From Polyangiaceae bacterium (GTDB lineage: Bacteria; Myxococcota_A; Polyangia; Polyangiales; Polyangiaceae), in the NCBI GenBank assembly GCA_025937895.1, contig JAICQL010000003.1, positions 1 through 64,000 on the forward strand: DNA of 64,000 nucleotides. The letters are read 5' to 3'. Below the pieces are notes generated by a model, which did no database searches, was not told where the DNA came from, and saw only the letters and a program-made list of their open reading frames with translations. How positions within the stretch are numbered: the first letter of the stretch is position 1; every line of letters begins with the position of its first letter. The translations under genes and the position numbers were made by a program. Positions 61,198 to 64,000 of the stretch are shown here, one piece after another.

Positions 61198-62544
61198 ATG
61201 CTCAAGCGCACCGACTACCTGACCAAGAACTACGGCAAGCCGGACGGCTTTAGCCTGCAAACGTACGAGAGCTCGGGGGGCTATCGTTCCATCCGCCGCG
61301 TGCTCAGCATGCCGCGCGAGGCAGTGATCGAGGAGGCCAAGAAGGCTCACGTTCGCGGCCGTGGCGGTGCAGGCTTCGATTGCGGCACGAAGTGGAGCTT
61401 CATGCCCAAGCCGGGCAGCAAGCCCCACTACCTCGTCATCAACGCAGACGAGGGCGAGCCGGGCACCTTCAAGGATCGCACCTTGATGGAGCAGAATCCG
61501 CATGCAGTGCTCGAGGGCTGCATGATCGGCATGTACGCCATCAACGCGCACGCCTGTTACATCTACGTGCGCGACGAGCTGCACCTGGCCAAGTCGCGGT
61601 TGTGGGGGGCGATACGCGAGCTGCGCGCCAAGGGCTTCCTTGGCGATCTGCCGTTCGGTAACAACTATCCTCTTCAGATCAACGTGCACACCGGGGCGGG
61701 TGCCTACATTTGTGGCGAGGAGACCTCGCTGCTCAACTCGCTCGAGGGGCGCCGCGGTGAGCCGCGCTTGAAACCTCCGTTTCCGGCACAGGCCGGCGCC
61801 TTCGGCTGCCCTACCACGGTCAACAACGTGGAGACGGTGGCCATCATGCCCACCGTTTTCCAGCTGGGCGGAGACGCCTTCAGCAAGCTGAGTGACCTGC
61901 ATGCGTGGAATGACGGCGGGGTGCGGTTGTTCGGCGTCTCCGGTCACGTCAAGCGGCCGGGCATCTACGAGTGTGCCGTGGGCCTCACCTTGCGCGAGCT
62001 GATCTACGATCTGGGCGGCGGCATCGAGGGAGATCGCGAGCTCCTGGGCGTCATCCCTGGTGGCTCGTCCTGCCCCGTCCACCTGCCGAACGAGGTGGTG
62101 CACGTGCCGAACAACCCGAAGTTCGAGCTGTTCAACGGCCGCAGCATCCTCGATCTCCCGCTCGGCGTGGATCCGTTCCGCACGGTGGGCAGCATGCTGG
62201 GCACGTGTTGCGCCATCGTGCTGAGTGACGCGGCCGATCCCGTGCTGGCGATGCAGAACCTGATGCGCTTTTACAAGCACGAGTCCTGCGGGCAATGCAC
62301 GCCATGCCGTGAAGGCTGCGGCTGGCTGGAGCGCATTTTTGACAAGATCGTGGAAGGCACCGCCAGCCTGGAAGAGCTGGATCAGGTCCACGAGATCGCG
62401 TCGAACATCACGGGCAACACCATCTGTGCGTTCGGCGACGGTGCCGCGCAGCCGGCGTTGTCCTTTGTACGTAAGTATCGCGAGCAGTTTGAGGATTACA
62501 TCCTCAATCAGGGGCGGTCGCAGACCGGCAGGTTGACGGTATGA
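61198..62544 (+). CDS. nuoF: NADH-quinone oxidoreductase subunit F
   Basis: RGRGGAGFDCGTKW, NADEGEPGTFKDR, ESCGQCTPCREG; ATG 61198. Confidence 0.97.
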   Translation: MLKRTDYLTKNYGKPDGFSLQTYESSGGYRSIRRVLSMPREAVIEEAKKAHVRGRGGAGFDCGTKWSFMPKPGSKPHYLVINADEGEPGTFKDRTLMEQNPHAVLEGCMIGMYAINAHACYIYVRDELHLAKSRLWGAIRELRAKGFLGDLPFGNNYPLQINVHTGAGAYICGEETSLLNSLEGRRGEPRLKPPFPAQAGAFGCPTTVNNVETVAIMPTVFQLGGDAFSKLSDLHAWNDGGVRLFGVSGHVKRPGIYECAVGLTLRELIYDLGGGIEGDRELLGVIPGGSSCPVHLPNEVVHVPNNPKFELFNGRSILDLPLGVDPFRTVGSMLGTCCAIVLSDAADPVLAMQNLMRFYKHESCGQCTPCREGCGWLERIFDKIVEGTASLEELDQVHEIASNITGNTICAFGDGAAQPALSFVRKYREQFEDYILNQGRSQTGRLTV

Positions 62545-63155
62545 GCGCAGGAAACCTACTTTTTGGGCTGTGTTCGATCGCGTGCCTGGCTGGCGCGGTG
62601 ATCACGGTTAGCGCGCAGAACCCCATCCGTGGGGCCATGGGATTGCTGACCACCATCTTCGGTATCGCCGGCCTGTTCTTGAAGCTGCGGGCGGAGTTTC
62701 TGACCGCCATTCAGCTGATCGTCTACGCGGGCGCGGTGGTGGTGCTGTTCGTCTTCGTGCTGATGCTGCTCGGGCCCGACGCGCGCGCGCCGGCCCGCTC
62801 CGGTCGCTCGGCGGCGAGCCGGGCGCTGGGTGGCGGCCTGTTCGCCGTGACCAGCCTGTTCGGTCTGTTCTCGCTCCTGAGCGAGCGGAGCAAGCCGCAG
62901 CCGCTGGGCGGCTACTCTCCCGATCATGGCAGCGTCGAGGCCGTCGGGCGGGCGATCTTTGGTCCCGGCCTGTTTGCCTTCGAGCTGGTGACGGCCCTGC
63001 TGATCGTGGCGGTGATCGGCGCCATCGCCGTGGCGCGAGGCCGTCAGGGCGCAGTGAAGAAGATGCCGGCGGTGCGTGCGCCTCGTGAGCTGTTTGCGGG
63101 CCCGCCGCGGCCGCGGTCCGTGCCGCGCAGTCTGGGTCCGGAGGGTGCCGAATGA
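62541..63155 (+). CDS. nuoJ: NADH-quinone oxidoreductase subunit J
   Basis: QNPIRGAMGLLTTIFGIAGLFLKLRAEFLTAIQLIVYAGAVVVLFVFVLMLLG; 4-bp overlap with nuoF. Confidence 0.95.
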   Translation: MSAGNLLFGLCSIACLAGAVITVSAQNPIRGAMGLLTTIFGIAGLFLKLRAEFLTAIQLIVYAGAVVVLFVFVLMLLGPDARAPARSGRSAASRALGGGLFAVTSLFGLFSLLSERSKPQPLGGYSPDHGSVEAVGRAIFGPGLFAFELVTALLIVAVIGAIAVARGRQGAVKKMPAVRAPRELFAGPPRPRSVPRSLGPEGAE

Positions 63156-63469
63156 GTTCCTTGGGTGACGCCGTCGAGCACTATGTGCTGCTGTCCTCGC
63201 TGATCTTCGCGATTGGGGGCATCGGCTTCCTGGTGCGGCGCAACGTGTTGGTTCAGCTGATGAGCATCGAGCTGATGCTCAACTCGGTCAACTTGCTGTT
63301 CGTCGCCTTCAACCGGGTGCACGGCGAGACAATGGTCGGGCATGTCTTTGCCTTCTTCATCATCGCCGTGGCCGCTGCGGAGGTCGCAGTTGGCCTGGCC
63401 ATCGTTCTTTCCTACTACCGCTTGAAATCCACCGTCTACACGGACGAGGCGGACCTGCTGCGGCACTGA
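63152..63469 (+). CDS. nuoK: NADH-quinone oxidoreductase subunit K
   Basis: FAIGGIGFLVRRNVLVQLMSIELMLNSVNLLFVAF. Confidence 0.96.
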   Translation: MSSLGDAVEHYVLLSSLIFAIGGIGFLVRRNVLVQLMSIELMLNSVNLLFVAFNRVHGETMVGHVFAFFIIAVAAAEVAVGLAIVLSYYRLKSTVYTDEADLLRH

Positions 63470-63502
63470 GCCCCAGCAGCGAGCGCAAGGTACGGCCCTC
63501 AC

Positions 63503-64000
63503 ATGCACGCATTCGAGAAGATCTTTCCCGCGGGGGACTTTGCCCTGCTCGCGCTGATCCTGGGCATGCCGTTGCTCGGCGCGTTCGTGAACGGCGTCTT
63601 CGGCAAGCGGCTCGGCAAGGACGCCGTGCGGCTGATGGCGCTCTCCGCGCTCGGCATCTCTTTCCTGGGCAGCGTGTTGGCCTTCCTGATGCTGCGCGCC
63701 GCGCAGGGCGGGGGAGAGCATCCGGCGCGCTTCGTGTGGCAAGCCTGGGAGTGGCTCGGCCTGTCGCGAGCGGGTGAGGCGAGCCTCATCCATGCAGGCT
63801 CGCCTCCCAGCATGGTGCAGCTGGAGGTGGCGTTCTCGATCGACGCCCTCAGCGGAACGATGGCCCTGATCGTGACGGGGATCGGCTTTCTGATCCACCT
63901 CTACTCCACCTCGTACATGGAGCACGACCCGGGCTTTCACCGGTTCTTCGCCTATCTGAACCTGTTCATCTTCTCGATGCTGGTGCTGATCCTGGGCGAC
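63503..64000 (+). CDS. nuoL: NADH-quinone oxidoreductase subunit L, truncated by window end
   Basis: Open from ATG 63503; ...FSIDALSGTMALIVTGIGFLIHLYSTSYMEHDPGFHRFFAYLNLFIFSMLVLILGD. Confidence 0.93.
   Translation, partial: MHAFEKIFPAGDFALLALILGMPLLGAFVNGVFGKRLGKDAVRLMALSALGISFLGSVLAFLMLRAAQGGGEHPARFVWQAWEWLGLSRAGEASLIHAGSPPSMVQLEVAFSIDALSGTMALIVTGIGFLIHLYSTSYMEHDPGFHRFFAYLNLFIFSMLVLILGD

Overview
Continuous stretch of a GC-rich bacterial chromosome, most likely a myxobacterium (Myxococcota; inferred from many Ser/Thr kinases, Cys-rich 'DCGG' repeat proteins and an MXAN_5187-like protein). Coding density is high. I support about 45 genes: housekeeping (pgk, ruvB, gpsA, lepB, lexA, trxB, ychF, glnB, nuoE/F/J/K/L), signalling (three Ser/Thr kinases, three histidine kinases, a receiver protein, a sigma-54 activator, a cNMP-binding protein), an ExbB-ExbD-TonB set, a GH3 lipoprotein, two glycosyltransferase-type genes, a CysH with an N-terminal redox domain, a lone PglZ-domain protein, an ALS-like ThDP enzyme and several lipoproteins. 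No tRNA, rRNA, CRISPR array, transposon or prophage was recognised. The most interesting signals are: (1) short 15-16 bp tandem arrays anchored on the stop codons of four genes (ruvB, PglZ-like, MXAN_5187-like, lexA), so stop triplets are reiterated downstream, with similar 15-21 bp arrays elsewhere, including one that encodes a lipoprotein signal-peptide core; (2) a candidate structured RNA at about 46209-46446 with several hairpins, alternative pairings and a strong intrinsic terminator; (3) a lexA promoter with an apparent operator in its 17-bp spacer and a predicted leaderless mRNA; (4) a histidine kinase with degenerate ATP-binding motifs directly downstream of an intact one; (5) a nuo cluster that jumps from nuoF to nuoJ. 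All calls are by eye; no database search was run.
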